A DNA stretch of 39,344 nt from Bacteroidia bacterium (GTDB lineage: Bacteria > Bacteroidota > Bacteroidia > Cytophagales > Cyclobacteriaceae). The notes below the pieces were generated by a model, which was not told where the DNA came from, searched no databases, and saw only the letters and a list, made by a program, of their open reading frames with translations. Both the position numbers and the translations under genes were made by a program. Positions 18,035 to 26,433 of this stretch are shown one piece after another; position 1 is the first letter of the stretch, and each line of letters opens with the position of its first letter. The stretch lies in the NCBI GenBank assembly GCA_030426345.1, contig JAUHYU010000047.1:1-39344 (forward strand), written 5' to 3'.

Positions 18035-19564
18035 CTATTTCCACTGTTCATTATCCTTTTCCCAAGCGACGAAAAGCCCGTTCATTTTTTCGACAGTTTC
18101 AGGTTGGTTATCAGCCAAATTATTGGTCTCGGAAGGGTCGTTTTCCATGTCGTACAGTTGCCAAGGAGCATCTTTTCCATGGGCTACTATTTTCCATTTT
18201 CCATCACGAACAGCTTTTCCTTTACCCCATTTCCAAAACAGCGGTTTAGATCGGGTCATTTGTTCTCCCGAAAAGGTTGGTTGTAAACTCACGCCCTGCA
18301 TGGGTACTATCTTTTGATTGTTAAATTCTTTTGGATAAGTCGCCCCGGTGATATCCACCAGCGTAGCCATGATGTCAATAAAATGCCCAGTAGAGCGATT
18401 AATCATATTTTTTCCTGTGATGACTTTTGGCCAATAGGCAATCATCGGCGTACAGATACCTCCCTCATAGGAGTAATTTTTATAATATCTGAAAGGTGTA
18501 TTTCCCACATTTGCCCAATTTTTGCCCAAGGAAGTCCATTGACCGACTGTGCCGATTTTTCCATCCCCGGGAATGTTCACTACTTCCGAGGAACTGCCAT
18601 TGTCTGACATAAACAGCACAAGCGTATTGTCGCTTTTTCCCTGCTCTTTGATTTTCTGAAGTAATTCGCCAATCTTTTGGTCAACACGGTCGATCATTGC
18701 GGCATAAATGGCCATTTTCAAATCCTCTACATGTCGCATGGAGTCACTGAGTGATGTCCATGCATCGTAAGTTTCCTCAGACAGGAGGTATCTTTCATCA
18801 AACAAACCCATTTCTTTCTGCTTGGTGTATCGCTTAGTTCGTATGGCTTCATAGCCCTCCAGATATTTGCCTTTGTATTTAGCTATATCCTCTGGCCAAG
18901 CCATCAATGGATCGTGTGGGGCTGTGTAAGACATATAAAGAAAAAATGGCTTATTGTCATCTTTATATTCATCTAACCAATCAAGCGCATATTTTGTAAA
19001 ATAATCAGTGGTATAAAAATCCTGATCAGGAGAGTATGGCTGATACTTCTTGTGGTCAATAAAAAATGGCCGATCTGGTCTTTTTTGTGCTGGCTTGGCC
19101 TCGCCTTCGCGTTGCAGTCCCGGGTTGAAGTGATTGCTTGCACCCTCGCGCAATCCGTAATACCGATCAAATCCACGATCGACTGGTGTCTCTACTCCAT
19201 GGTGCTTGCCTGACCATAAAGTCCGGTAACCGGCAGTTTGCAGTACTTCGCCAATGGTAACGGCATTTTTTAACGGTTGCTTGTAGGAAGCATCATATCC
19301 ATTTTGTTGCGCATAAATACCTGTCAGTAAAGTTGCCCGAGAGGGGAAACATTTGGAAGTGTTGTGCATTTGCGTATAGCGGATGCCGTTTGCCGCCAGT
19401 CGATCAAGATTAGGTGTTTGTATTTCACTGCCGAAGCAGCCGATATCAGAAAATCCCATGTCATCTACAAGAATGAGCAAGATATTTGGTTTTTCACAGG
19501 ATTGGCTCGTGCACGATGTGGCACCGTATAGAGCCAGCAATAAAAGGAGAGATTTGAAATTCAT
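18035..19564 (-). CDS. Lipoprotein sulfatase (C-x-P-x-R type)
   Basis: A 509-residue type I sulfatase. I chose the ATG at 19564 rather than the upstream one at 19624, because it begins a good lipoprotein signal (MNFKSLLLLLALYGATSC, lipid cysteine C18). Alkaline-phosphatase-fold signatures are present: NILLILVDDMGFSDIGCFG (metal-binding D34-D35), the formylglycine site C72-F-P-S-R76 in KCFPSRATLLTG, GKHHG, and the second metal site VLFMSDNGSSSE. Enzymes with this motif need maturation of the cysteine to formylglycine and remove sulfate esters from glycans or small molecules. The gene points toward the glycan island; its last 13 codons are duplicated on the far side. The sulfated substrate is unknown, but the nearby susCD pair suggests a polysaccharide. 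Confidence 0.94.
   Translation of the reverse strand: MNFKSLLLLLALYGATSCTSQSCEKPNILLILVDDMGFSDIGCFGSEIQTPNLDRLAANGIRYTQMHNTSKCFPSRATLLTGIYAQQNGYDASYKQPLKNAVTIGEVLQTAGYRTLWSGKHHGVETPVDRGFDRYYGLREGASNHFNPGLQREGEAKPAQKRPDRPFFIDHKKYQPYSPDQDFYTTDYFTKYALDWLDEYKDDNKPFFLYMSYTAPHDPLMAWPEDIAKYKGKYLEGYEAIRTKRYTKQKEMGLFDERYLLSEETYDAWTSLSDSMRHVEDLKMAIYAAMIDRVDQKIGELLQKIKEQGKSDNTLVLFMSDNGSSSEVVNIPGDGKIGTVGQWTSLGKNWANVGNTPFRYYKNYSYEGGICTPMIAYWPKVITGKNMINRSTGHFIDIMATLVDITGATYPKEFNNQKIVPMQGVSLQPTFSGEQMTRSKPLFWKWGKGKAVRDGKWKIVAHGKDAPWQLYDMENDPSETNNLADNQPETVEKMNGLFVAWEKDNEQWK
18036..18076. repeat. 41-bp direct repeat, right copy
   Basis: Identical in sequence and orientation to 11690-11730. Here it is the intact end of the lipoprotein sulfatase gene. 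Confidence 0.9.
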
Positions 19565-19807
19565 TAGGGTAGGTTTTCTGAAAATACAACAATGTAAATT
19601 TAGGTATTTCTTATAAGTACACAAGGACTCGGGTGTGCCAATTCACGGATAAATTCTATTAGAGGTACGACTATTTTAGTTACAGAAAGAATTTGAGGCA
19701 TTTTTACACCAGCGGCGCTATCTAATGATGGATTATTTCAATATTTTATGTTGCAATTGCTATCTTTACGAAGAAGAAAATCAAAGATTCTATTCTAAAA
19801 ATTAACA

Positions 19808-21088
19808 ATGGATATTTTGAGCTGTTTTGAGCCAAAGAACTGGACCAGGTTCTCAAAGATTGAGCCCCAGGATGACAATTCTAGGCGCGATACATTTTTT
19901 TCACAACTGCTTGTTGTCGGTACGATCTTCTCTGTGATACATTTTTTCAATGATCTATACCATGGATATATCGTGGTTTGCATTATTGATGTTCTGTTCA
20001 TTCTAGTTCTGGTTTCGATATACATTTTCAATGAAAAAGGACAGCATCGTTTAGCTAAAATATTGAACCTTGGATTACTCAATATTATGATTTTTGTAGC
20101 GGCAGGACTTTTTGATGAAGAGGTTCGATTGGTATTCATTCTTTTTCCAATGGCAATTTTGGCCTTTAACGTTTTCTATAAATCAGAATTAGTTATCAGT
20201 ATTATTTTTTCTATTATCCCAATGGTCTTAGTATTGATTCTTGAATACACTGATTACCACCCGTTTGGAGATATTAAAATCAATGAAGGAATGGGGATCA
20301 TTACATTGGCAATCAATATCTTAACTTCCTTCGTGCTTCTTATTGTTGGCATGCTGTTTTTGTTGAGGCTGAACAATCTGGCAGAAAAGGAGCAGTTGGC
20401 AATGCAAGGCGACTTGAGGAAATCTAATGAAGAGCTAGATCGCTTTGTTTATAGTGCATCGCATGATTTGCGAGCACCTTTGCGATCTGTTATGGGGTTG
20501 ACGGGTCTTATGAAGCGAGAAAAGAATAACCAAAATATGGTCGGTTATATCGAAATGGTCGATCAGCGAATCACAGATCTCGACAGCTTTGTAGGAGATA
20601 TCATCGATCATTCTAGAAATTCCCGGGTAGCAGTAAAAAAGGAGAAGGTCGATTTGGAAAAGTTGATGGACGGCATTGCTTCCAAACTAAGGTATATGGA
20701 TGGTGCAAAACAGATTAGCTTGATAAAAGACCTTAAAATCCATGAAATATCAACTGATTCGTCAAGGTTAAATATCATTCTTACAAACTTGTCATCTAAC
20801 GCCATTAAGTATGCCGATATGAAAAAAGAGGATCAGTGGGTAAAATTCTCTTCTAAGTTAGATGCCGACACTGTAATAATAACGATGGAAGATAATGGGA
20901 TAGGTATCCATGAAAATCACCATGATCAAATTTTCAATATGTTTTATAGGGCATCTGATCAGTCAGAAGGGTCAGGGCTGGGCTTGTATATTGTGAATGA
21001 AACAATTCAGAAGTTAGGTGGAAGAATCGGTATGTCGTCTAATCTGAAAAAAGGAACGAAATTTACCATTTCCCTCCCGATCTCGTAG
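19808..21088 (+). CDS. Orphan membrane-bound sensor histidine kinase
   Basis: A 426-residue histidine kinase. Residues about 33-190 hold around six hydrophobic helices, forming a membrane input domain with no recognised extracellular sensor. The dimerisation and phosphoacceptor domain follows, with H219 in YSASHDLRAPLRSVMG. The ATP-binding domain has the N box (LSSNAIKYA), G1 box (MEDNGIGI), F region (IFNMFYRASD) and G2 box (GSGLGLYIV). No response regulator gene is adjacent, so the partner lies elsewhere. The seven-helix-like input region, lacking PAS or HAMP, is common in Bacteroidota kinases. It is transcribed divergently from the sulfatase, but nothing in the sequence ties it to sulfatase control. 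Confidence 0.93.
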   Translation: MDILSCFEPKNWTRFSKIEPQDDNSRRDTFFSQLLVVGTIFSVIHFFNDLYHGYIVVCIIDVLFILVLVSIYIFNEKGQHRLAKILNLGLLNIMIFVAAGLFDEEVRLVFILFPMAILAFNVFYKSELVISIIFSIIPMVLVLILEYTDYHPFGDIKINEGMGIITLAINILTSFVLLIVGMLFLLRLNNLAEKEQLAMQGDLRKSNEELDRFVYSASHDLRAPLRSVMGLTGLMKREKNNQNMVGYIEMVDQRITDLDSFVGDIIDHSRNSRVAVKKEKVDLEKLMDGIASKLRYMDGAKQISLIKDLKIHEISTDSSRLNIILTNLSSNAIKYADMKKEDQWVKFSSKLDADTVIITMEDNGIGIHENHHDQIFNMFYRASDQSEGSGLGLYIVNETIQKLGGRIGMSSNLKKGTKFTISLPIS

Positions 21089-21159
21089 CAAAAAGTTATC
21101 CTTTTACATATCAATTACTTTTTAATCCGCTATTTTTAGTTTTTCTAAAATGTATAGAA

Positions 21160-22251
21160 ATGGACAAAATAAATATAGGATTTATCGGGGCAGGAGGCAT
21201 AGCCAGGGCGCATGCTTATGCACTCAACTCACTCAAATTTTATTATAATGACACCCCAGAGGTTTCATTGGTATCCGTTACCTCTTCGCGAGAATCGAGT
21301 CGTGCCGACTTTGCAAAAAACTATGGTTTTTCCATGGCTCAGGATTTAGATGATTTTGTACAAAATGAGGAGACTAATACTGTATTTATTTTAGGCCCTA
21401 ACAAGGTGCATTACGAGCATTTGTCTTTGGCAATGTGTATGCCAAATGTATCTAGGATATACTTGGAGAAGCCTGTTTGCTCATCGAGATCGGAAGAAAA
21501 GCTTATAAAATCCATGATCGCAACTTCTGAAAATGACGTGCAGATACAGGTTGGGTTTCAGTTTTTACAGACAGCCGCGGTGAGAGAGGCCTGGTCTTTT
21601 TGGAAATCCGGGATATTAGGCAAGCCTATACATTTTGATTTAAAATATTACCATGGGGATTATTTGCAAAAATCGTATCGCGACAAGCGGCAATCCCGGC
21701 TGACACCCGCCCCAGATGGTGGGGCTATGGCAGATCTTGGATCTCATGGTATCAGCTTGTTGATGGCTTTTTTTAATGGCGATTTGCGAATTTTGAGTGC
21801 TTTGCAATCAGGGGATTTTGCAGATGTGCCGGAAGATTCTGATTTGTTTAGTTCCCTTTCATTGATCGATCCCATAACCAAAGCAGTTGGCACCATGTCG
21901 GCGAGCAGGATCAGCTCAGGTACCGGAGACTTGGTATATTTGGAAATTTATGCAGAAAAAGGGACGCTTAGGTTCAATTCGCAAACGCCGGATTTTTTCG
22001 AATACTTTTTAGAAGAAACCGGACAGTGGATCAAGCAGCCTGTTGGAAGCCACTATAAACCCATTACAAGTTTTCCGTCTGGGCACGTGCCCGCAGGATG
22101 GCTTAGATCAATGGTGCATGCTCATTATTTATTCCTTGGCGGAAGGGATGAAAAAACATTTATTCCAGGCATAAAGCATGGATTGGATGTGCAGCGCATC
22201 ATAAGGGAAACGGCTACGCATCTAGCAGTTTTTCGCGATGAGGTGAGTTGA
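21160..22251 (+). CDS. Gfo/Idh/MocA-family NAD(P)-dependent oxidoreductase
   Basis: A 363-residue dehydrogenase. The N-terminal Rossmann domain has GFIGAGGIARAHAY (residues 7-20) for NAD(P) binding and the family motif EKP at 103-105. The C-terminal substrate domain has the typical GGAMADLGSHG (187-197), where D192 and H196 correspond to the catalytic-site residues of the family. Members oxidise or reduce sugars, inositols and related polyols in the cytoplasm. It follows the histidine kinase by 71 bp on the same strand. Its substrate is not evident; proximity to sulfatase and Sus genes makes a monosaccharide derived from an algal glycan possible, but that is inference. Confidence 0.92.
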   Translation: MDKINIGFIGAGGIARAHAYALNSLKFYYNDTPEVSLVSVTSSRESSRADFAKNYGFSMAQDLDDFVQNEETNTVFILGPNKVHYEHLSLAMCMPNVSRIYLEKPVCSSRSEEKLIKSMIATSENDVQIQVGFQFLQTAAVREAWSFWKSGILGKPIHFDLKYYHGDYLQKSYRDKRQSRLTPAPDGGAMADLGSHGISLLMAFFNGDLRILSALQSGDFADVPEDSDLFSSLSLIDPITKAVGTMSASRISSGTGDLVYLEIYAEKGTLRFNSQTPDFFEYFLEETGQWIKQPVGSHYKPITSFPSGHVPAGWLRSMVHAHYLFLGGRDEKTFIPGIKHGLDVQRIIRETATHLAVFRDEVS

Positions 22252-22255
22252 TTTC

Positions 22256-22669
22256 TTATTTTTTGGACTGCATATAAAGGAAAGAACTTTCTATCAATTC
22301 ATGGAGTATGTCCATATTTATATCGTCCAACTTGTTGATGTAGAGGCAGGACACGCTAGTCTTGTATTTGCCAAGCTTGCTTAAAATTTCTTGATATTTA
22401 CCGAATCCCGACATTATGTAAAGGGACATGCTCTGCTTGCGAGGGGAAAAACCTGTAATAAACCAATCACCTTCTCTGCCACTGGCATACTTGTAGTGGT
22501 AGTCGCCAAAACCAATGATAGAGGTTCCCCACATGCTAGGTTCAGACTTGGTGATCTTCTTCATCAGTTCGAGCAATGTAAATGCATCTTTTTTGCGCTT
22601 TTCATTTTCGACCCTGTTGAGGAATGCCACAACACTGGCATTATTCTTTTGGGTTTTTAATTCAGCCAT
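22256..22669 (-). CDS. DUF1801 domain protein
   Basis: A 137-residue cytoplasmic protein matching the DUF1801 (YdhG/YjbR-like alpha/beta) family: TLLELMKKITKSEPSMWG and IGFGDYHYKYASGREGDW followed by FSPRKQSMSLYI are the conserved parts. The function of the family is unknown. The gene is convergent with the oxidoreductase, with stop codons separated by only four bases, and is separated from the upstream aquaporin gene by a terminator hairpin, so it is probably transcribed alone. Confidence 0.88.
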   Translation of the reverse strand: MAELKTQKNNASVVAFLNRVENEKRKKDAFTLLELMKKITKSEPSMWGTSIIGFGDYHYKYASGREGDWFITGFSPRKQSMSLYIMSGFGKYQEILSKLGKYKTSVSCLYINKLDDINMDILHELIESSFLYMQSKK

Positions 22670-22699
22670 GTTCGTTTATTTATAAAGACGATTAAGGAT

Positions 22700-22729
22700 A
22701 AAAAAGCATGGATTTTCCATGCTTTTTTT
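22700..22729 (-). terminator. Intrinsic terminator downstream of aquaporin gene
   Basis: A perfect 12-bp stem, AAAAAAGCATGG (22700-22711) with CCATGCTTTTTT (22717-22728), and a 5-base loop. The A and T tracts provide a U-run in either direction. It sits between the aquaporin stop (22769) and the start of the DUF1801 gene (22669) and should end the aquaporin transcript. Confidence 0.82.
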
Positions 22730-22768
22730 GGAGCACATGCTTTATGAATCCTCCCTACCCATAGCGTC

Positions 22769-23464
22769 CTATTTCGCTTTTGCGAAGCATGTTTTATAAA
22801 TTAATCCTGCTAAAATAGCCCCTATAATTGGTGCAACCCAAAATAACCAAAGTTGACCCAATGCCTCGCTTCCTGCAAAAATGGCTTGACTGGTACTACG
22901 GGCTGGATTTACAGAAGTATTGGTAACAGGAATGCTGATAAGATGAATAAGTGTGAGTCCAAGCCCTATGGCAATTCCTGCAAAACCTGCGGGGGCACGA
23001 CTGTCTGTGGCCCCAAGGATAATGAGCAAAAACATCATCGTCATCACAACTTCGCAAACCAAAGCTGCGGTAAGGCCATATCCTCCGGGTGATAAATCCC
23101 CGTATCCATTGGAAGCAAAACCACCCGATTCGAAACCAGGCTTGCCGCTGGCGATAAGATATAAAACAGCAGCACCTGCTATGCCCCCCAAGACCTGAGA
23201 AACTATGTACGGGAATAACTCTTTGCTATCGAACCGGCCTCCAATCCATAACCCTACAGATACAGCAGGGTTAAAATGTGCTCCTGAAATGTGCCCAAGT
23301 CCATAGACCAGTGTCAGTACTGTGAGTCCAAAAGCAAGTGCCACACCGGCAAAACCAATGCCTAATTCGGGGAAGCCAGCTGCAAGTACGGCGCTGCCAC
23401 ACCCTCCTAGGACAAGCCAAAAGGTGCCAATAAATTCTGCCGTGAGTTTTTGTGATAGTTTCAT
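22769..23464 (-). CDS. aqpZ: Aquaporin Z (MIP family water channel)
   Basis: A 231-residue inner-membrane channel with six transmembrane helices. Both pore motifs are present: the first NPA in [12 protein letters not shown] (residues about 61-72) and the second in [13 protein letters not shown] (about 181-193), with the selectivity-filter arginine directly after the second NPA. The N-terminus ([20 protein letters not shown]) is very close to the classical AqpZ pattern, so it should pass water rather than glycerol. The length is normal. The gene is divergent from the DUF481 gene across 142 bp and is followed by a terminator, so it is probably a single-gene transcript. Confidence 0.95.
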   Translation of the reverse strand: MKLSQKLTAEFIGTFWLVLGGCGSAVLAAGFPELGIGFAGVALAFGLTVLTLVYGLGHISGAHFNPAVSVGLWIGGRFDSKELFPYIVSQVLGGIAGAAVLYLIASGKPGFESGGFASNGYGDLSPGGYGLTAALVCEVVMTMMFLLIILGATDSRAPAGFAGIAIGLGLTLIHLISIPVTNTSVNPARSTSQAIFAGSEALGQLWLFWVAPIIGAILAGLIYKTCFAKAK

Positions 23465-23606
23465 AGGTGATAGTTTAGGTTTGTACTTAATAGTTTTGTT
23501 GTGTGTTAATGGAGTCTTAAGATATAATTAAAATTTAATTTTGATTATATAAAATATCATTTTTGCACTTATTTTGATGTTTTGTATAAAACTATAATTT
23601 ATAGCA

Positions 23607-24623
23607 ATGCGTAAAATTTATTATTCTACAACGTTTATACTTCTACTATTTCCAATTTTTGTTCATGCCCAGTCAGATTCGCTTGTGCTAAAAAATGGCA
23701 ATATTATTTTGGGTGAATTCAAGGGGATGGACAGGGGTGTGCTTACTATGGAAACAGATTACAGCGACAGTGATTTTAAGATAGAATGGGATGGAATCAG
23801 TGAGATTTACTCTACAACCCAATTTCTTGTGACAACTTCTGATGGAAAAAGATATAATGGTCCGTTGCAGACAGTTTCCCCTGAAAAGATTGAGATAGTC
23901 GATAAGGAAAAAGGATCTCTGGAATATACCTCAGAAAATATAGTATTTCTTAAATCTGTAGATGAAGGTTTTTGGAGCAGGGTTTATGCCTCCATCGATT
24001 TTGGCATAAGCTTGACCAAGGCAAATAACCTGCGGCAGCTCACTATGCGAAGTAACGTTGGGTATCTTGCCGAAAGGTGGTCTTTTGATGCGAACTACAA
24101 TACCCTCAGATCCACTCAAGATGAAACTGATCCTATTAAAAGAACAGATGGTGGGATTTCTTACAAACAATATTTACCAAAGGACTGGTACGTGCCAATT
24201 GATATCACTTTTCTTTCTAATACAGAGCAAAAAATTGATCTGAGAACCAACGGTAAGCTCGGGTTGGGGAAATATTTGATCCATACCAATAGTTCATATT
24301 GGGGGTTTGTAGCAGGGGCATCTTTTGTCAATGAAAAATTTTCCAGTGAGGATGACAATAAGAACAGTATGGAGGGTTATTTCGGTTCTGAACTCAACCT
24401 ATATGACATTGGCGACTTAAGCTTGATGACTAAGGCTGTAGCATATCCCGGCATCACAGAATCAGGCAGATGGAGGGGCGATTTTGTATTTGATACCAAA
24501 TACGATCTTCCTCTGGATTTTTATGTCAAATTGGGGATTACCTTTAATTATGACAACAAACCAGTGGAAGGCGCGCCAGACTCAGATTATGTGTTCTCTA
24601 CTGGTTTTGGATGGGAGTTATAA
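23607..24623 (+). CDS. DUF481-family outer-membrane barrel protein (YdiY-like)
   Basis: A 338-residue exported protein. The signal peptide ends near HAQ (residues 20-22). Residues about 25-110 resemble a small Sm-like beta domain (LVLKNGNIILGEFKGMDRGV, repeated as TSDGKRYNGPLQTVS), often found in front of DUF481 in Bacteroidota. Residues about 120-338 alternate hydrophobic and polar residues in beta strands and end FGWEL, as in outer-membrane barrels. The E. coli relative YdiY is reported as salt- or acid-inducible, but its role is unclear. It is the first gene of a same-strand run of envelope genes reaching 30462 and is followed after 12 bp by the META lipoprotein gene, so these two form an operon. 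Confidence 0.85.
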   Translation: MRKIYYSTTFILLLFPIFVHAQSDSLVLKNGNIILGEFKGMDRGVLTMETDYSDSDFKIEWDGISEIYSTTQFLVTTSDGKRYNGPLQTVSPEKIEIVDKEKGSLEYTSENIVFLKSVDEGFWSRVYASIDFGISLTKANNLRQLTMRSNVGYLAERWSFDANYNTLRSTQDETDPIKRTDGGISYKQYLPKDWYVPIDITFLSNTEQKIDLRTNGKLGLGKYLIHTNSSYWGFVAGASFVNEKFSSEDDNKNSMEGYFGSELNLYDIGDLSLMTKAVAYPGITESGRWRGDFVFDTKYDLPLDFYVKLGITFNYDNKPVEGAPDSDYVFSTGFGWEL

Positions 24624-24635
24624 AAGAAATAATGG

Positions 24636-25478
24636 ATGAATATTTTTAAAATATTGTTGCGTTTACATTTGTTTTTTATCCTAGCCTTGTCGCTAGGTTG
24701 CTCTAATCCTTCTAGTAAAACCAATCAAAAAACCATTGAAAAACCATCGAAACTTGCTGAAGTGAAAGAAGCATCCAAGGCATCAAACCCCAACAAAAGT
24801 TTCCATATGAAACTTTGGGAAAATGGTGTTGACTTTTATGCCCGTGGTAATGAACCCTTTTGGTCATTGGATATGGATTTTGAAAAGAAATTTGCTTTCA
24901 AAACCTTAGATGGGTTTGAGCTGAATGTGCCGCCTGTAAAGGGTGAAAAAGCCATGGATGCCAATATAACGCGGTACTATGCTGAGGTAGAATCCGGATC
25001 TATCATCATCACCATTAGGGAAGAAAAGTGCTCAGATTCCATGGCGGATCGGCAGTTTTCTCATAGCGTGCGGGTGGAGGTGAAACCCAAAACGGACGCA
25101 GAATACTTGGTTTACAATGGTTGTGGGCAGTTCGTTCCTGACTATGGGCTTCATGATATTTGGGCACTTGTTTCAATTAGCGGCGAGCCTGTTTCTAAAA
25201 GCGATACACAGTCGGTTTTGGAGTTTCATGTTGAAGAAGGAAAGGTGCTTGGTAATACCGGATGCAATGCATTTAATGGCACTTTTTCCCGGGTAGGGCA
25301 GGATGTACTTCAGTTTAGTGATATGGCTATCACCAAGAAATTATGCAAGGAAGCAGGTGTAGAAAATCTCTTAATAAAATCTGTTTTCGGCAGAAGGGTG
25401 AAATATTTGAGAGAAAATCTCAATGTGAAAATCCTTGGCTACGGTGGCATGGAACTGATCTTTAAAAAAGTGGATTAA
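24636..25478 (+). CDS. META-domain (HslJ-like) lipoprotein
   Basis: A 280-residue lipoprotein: the signal ends LALSLGC with lipid Cys22. Residues about 60-165 form a domain with FYARGNEPFWSLDMDF and several cysteines (EEKCSD, NGCGQF), like the COG3650-type domain that accompanies META in other bacteria. Residues about 170-280 are the META domain (WALVSISGEP, GNTGCNAFNGTFSRVGQ, ITKKLCKEAG). META proteins such as HslJ are envelope proteins linked to stress and novobiocin resistance; the mechanism is not settled. It starts 12 bp after the DUF481 gene. Confidence 0.87.
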   Translation: MNIFKILLRLHLFFILALSLGCSNPSSKTNQKTIEKPSKLAEVKEASKASNPNKSFHMKLWENGVDFYARGNEPFWSLDMDFEKKFAFKTLDGFELNVPPVKGEKAMDANITRYYAEVESGSIIITIREEKCSDSMADRQFSHSVRVEVKPKTDAEYLVYNGCGQFVPDYGLHDIWALVSISGEPVSKSDTQSVLEFHVEEGKVLGNTGCNAFNGTFSRVGQDVLQFSDMAITKKLCKEAGVENLLIKSVFGRRVKYLRENLNVKILGYGGMELIFKKVD

Positions 25479-25494
25479 CCCCAAATATTTTTAT

Positions 25495-25504
25495 GGGCAG
25501 TATG
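25495..25504 (+). repeat. Short repeated motif GGGCAGTATG, copy 1
   Basis: The ten bases GGGCAGTATG occur 16 bp after the META gene and again at 26190-26199, with a shorter form (GGGCAGTT) at 26363-26370. All three are in the intergenic gaps around the DUF4136 gene, in the same orientation. Function unknown. Confidence 0.35.
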
Positions 25505-25609
25505 ATTTTATTTGAAAATCAATTGGGTTATATTTATAGCTTTCTCTATAAAATATTTGAGAAAATAACTTAATAAGTTTATTAAACCAACTAACAAAAT
25601 CACACACAG

Positions 25610-26185
25610 ATGAAAAGCAAATTTAAAATCCTAACAACTCTGTTTCTCGCAGTTTTATTTGCAGGCCAGTTGTATGCACAAGTAAAAAGTGACTACGATA
25701 AAAACGTAGATTTTACCAAGTACAAAACCTACACCTTCAAAGGGTGGGAAAAAAATAGTGATGAAATTCTAAATGATTTTGACAAGAAACGCATCCTTCA
25801 AGCTTTTAAGGACGAACTTGATGCTAGGAGTATGACCAAGGATGATACAAATCCTGATGTCGCAATCACACTTTATATCGTTGTAGATGACAAAACAAGT
25901 ACAACTGCCTACACCAACTACAACGGAGGTATGGGATATGGAGTTGGTCGTTGGGGCTGGGGTATGGGAATGGGCGGAATGGCGTCTTCTACCACTACCT
26001 ATTCTGAGGATGACTACAAGCAAGGCACGCTCGTTGTGAGCTTTTACGATGAGGAATCCAAAGATTTGGTATGGCAAGGTGTATTGTCCAAAGTGGTAAA
26101 AGAAAAGCCTGAAAAGCGTGAAAAATCCATACCTAAGAGTGTTAAGAAATTGATGAAGCCATACCCGGTAAAACCCATGAAATAA
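25610..26185 (+). CDS. DUF4136 domain exported protein
   Basis: A 191-residue protein with a signal peptide (cleavage near LYAQ, residues 21-24). The segment DYDKNVDFTKYKTYTFKGWE (28-47) is the hallmark of DUF4136, and the C-terminal part DDYKQGTLVVSFYDEESKDL with VWQG is typical of the family. A glycine-rich tract (GGMGYGVGRWGWGMGMGGM, about 104-122) lies between the two beta parts. The family is periplasmic or lipid-anchored and of unknown function; here no lipobox cysteine is present. It is 131 bp after the META gene, so it may have its own promoter. Confidence 0.88.
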   Translation: MKSKFKILTTLFLAVLFAGQLYAQVKSDYDKNVDFTKYKTYTFKGWEKNSDEILNDFDKKRILQAFKDELDARSMTKDDTNPDVAITLYIVVDDKTSTTAYTNYNGGMGYGVGRWGWGMGMGGMASSTTTYSEDDYKQGTLVVSFYDEESKDLVWQGVLSKVVKEKPEKREKSIPKSVKKLMKPYPVKPMK

Positions 26186-26189
26186 GTTT

Positions 26190-26199
26190 GGGCAGTATG
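26190..26199 (+). repeat. Short repeated motif GGGCAGTATG, copy 2
   Basis: Identical to 25495-25504, located four bases after the DUF4136 stop codon. Here GCAG is followed by CTGC at 26200-26204, allowing a very small hairpin. Function unknown. Confidence 0.35.
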
Positions 26200-26209
26200 C
26201 CTGCAATTC

Positions 26210-26265
26210 AAATCATAATAGAATAACATACGACGGTTCATTTGTATGTTATTCTATTATGATTT
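26210..26265. repeat. Perfect 22-bp inverted repeat (hairpin)
   Basis: The arm at 26210-26231 (starting AATCATAATAGAATAACATAC from 26211) pairs without mismatch with 26244-26265, around a 12-base loop. It lies 25 bp after the DUF4136 stop. The stem is AT-rich and has no clear U-run after it, so it is an atypical terminator; it could equally be an mRNA-stabilising hairpin or a small palindromic repeat element. Confidence 0.75.
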
Positions 26266-26433
26266 ATCCAATACAGTATTCTGACAACCTTGGATGATAT
26301 CGAATCCCGATTTTCGCGAAGATATCATTAGACATTACAGTTTATATTTAAAATTAAAATTTGGGCAGTTGGTCATTCTGCTGTCAATTTCTATTAACAA
26401 TAGATTTAAAAAACACAATTAAATCCATGAAAA

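Noticed and set aside
11689-18076. Island as a transposon or integrative element
   Set aside because: No transposase, integrase, terminal inverted repeats or tRNA attachment site is visible; the direct repeat is coding sequence of a sulfatase.
19565-19624. Upstream ATG for sulfatase 1
   Set aside because: It adds a 20-residue Cys-rich stretch before a perfectly good lipoprotein signal; the ATG at 19564 fits the family.
22391-22660. 89-codon plus-strand frame opposite the DUF1801 gene
   Set aside because: It is antisense to a clear DUF1801 gene and shows no protein-family features.
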